NCBI GenBank assembly: GCA_964418575.1
Contig: CAYQMI010000089.1
Coordinates: 1-14,665 of the forward strand
Source of the DNA: Glaciecola sp964418575
GTDB lineage: Bacteria; Pseudomonadota; Gammaproteobacteria; Enterobacterales; Alteromonadaceae
Direction: 5' to 3'
Length of the DNA: 14,665 nt
Shown: positions 14,631 through 14,665 of the stretch, piece by piece
Layout: every line of letters starts with the position of its first letter
How positions within the stretch are numbered: the first letter of the stretch is position 1
The notes under the pieces: model-generated
The model's input: only the letters and a program-made list of their open reading frames with translations
Database searches by the model: none
Told to the model about the DNA's origin: nothing
Translations under genes and position numbers: made by a program

Positions 14631-14665
14631 AATGCTTCCTTACCCACTTCAAACGTAAACAGGAC

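Noticed and set aside
1..14665. CRISPR arrays, tRNA or rRNA genes, insertion sequences, phage or defence genes
   Set aside because: None seen. The window is an ordinary, well-ordered flagellar locus apart from the small repeats at the left edge.

Overview
This window is a polar-flagellum locus from a gammaproteobacterium. All genes lie on the + strand. The gene order (flagellin, flaG, fliD, fliS, small chaperone, glycosylation genes, then flrA-flrB-flrC) and the sigma-54/sigma-28 promoters match the Vibrio/Pseudomonas/Shewanella flagellar hierarchy. The protein sequences and moderate GC suggest a marine Alteromonadales-like organism; this placement is inference.

Layout. Positions 1-442 are non-coding: two diverged copies of an extragenic repeat (11-65, 138-192), a textbook FliA (sigma-28) promoter (263-289) and a long, foldable flagellin leader. 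The flagellin gene (443-1279) is followed by a strong hairpin terminator (1371-1414). Next comes a tightly packed array, probably one operon: flaG, fliD (filament cap), fliS (flagellin chaperone), a FliT-like chaperone, a very large Maf flagellin glycosyltransferase, pseB and pseC. PseB and PseC catalyse the first two steps of pseudaminic acid synthesis. The later steps (pseH, pseG, pseI, pseF) are not here; a 34-codon open stretch after pseC may be a gene remnant.

The right third is the regulatory tier. flrA encodes a FleQ/FlrA master regulator. flrB and flrC, a soluble PAS histidine kinase and its sigma-54 activator, overlap by 4 bp. The flrBC promoter is a clear sigma-54 site (11711-11728) with a near-consensus FleQ-type box about 85 bp upstream. 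A second, weaker box lies in front of flrA. A 12-bp perfect inverted repeat spans the -12 element and the flrB initiation region. It would fold in read-through mRNA but not in mRNA started at the sigma-54 site. A strong terminator (14577-14603) closes flrBC, and a possible sigma-54 promoter at the right edge may serve the next flagellar operon.

How it works together: FlrA with sigma-54 switches on flrBC. FlrC drives later sigma-54 genes. FliA then transcribes the flagellin. FlaG/FliD/FliS/FliT handle filament length, capping and chaperoning, while Maf plus the Pse enzymes glycosylate the flagellin. The most unusual points are the duplicated N-terminal domain in Maf, the promoter-straddling inverted repeat at flrB, and the structured flagellin leader.
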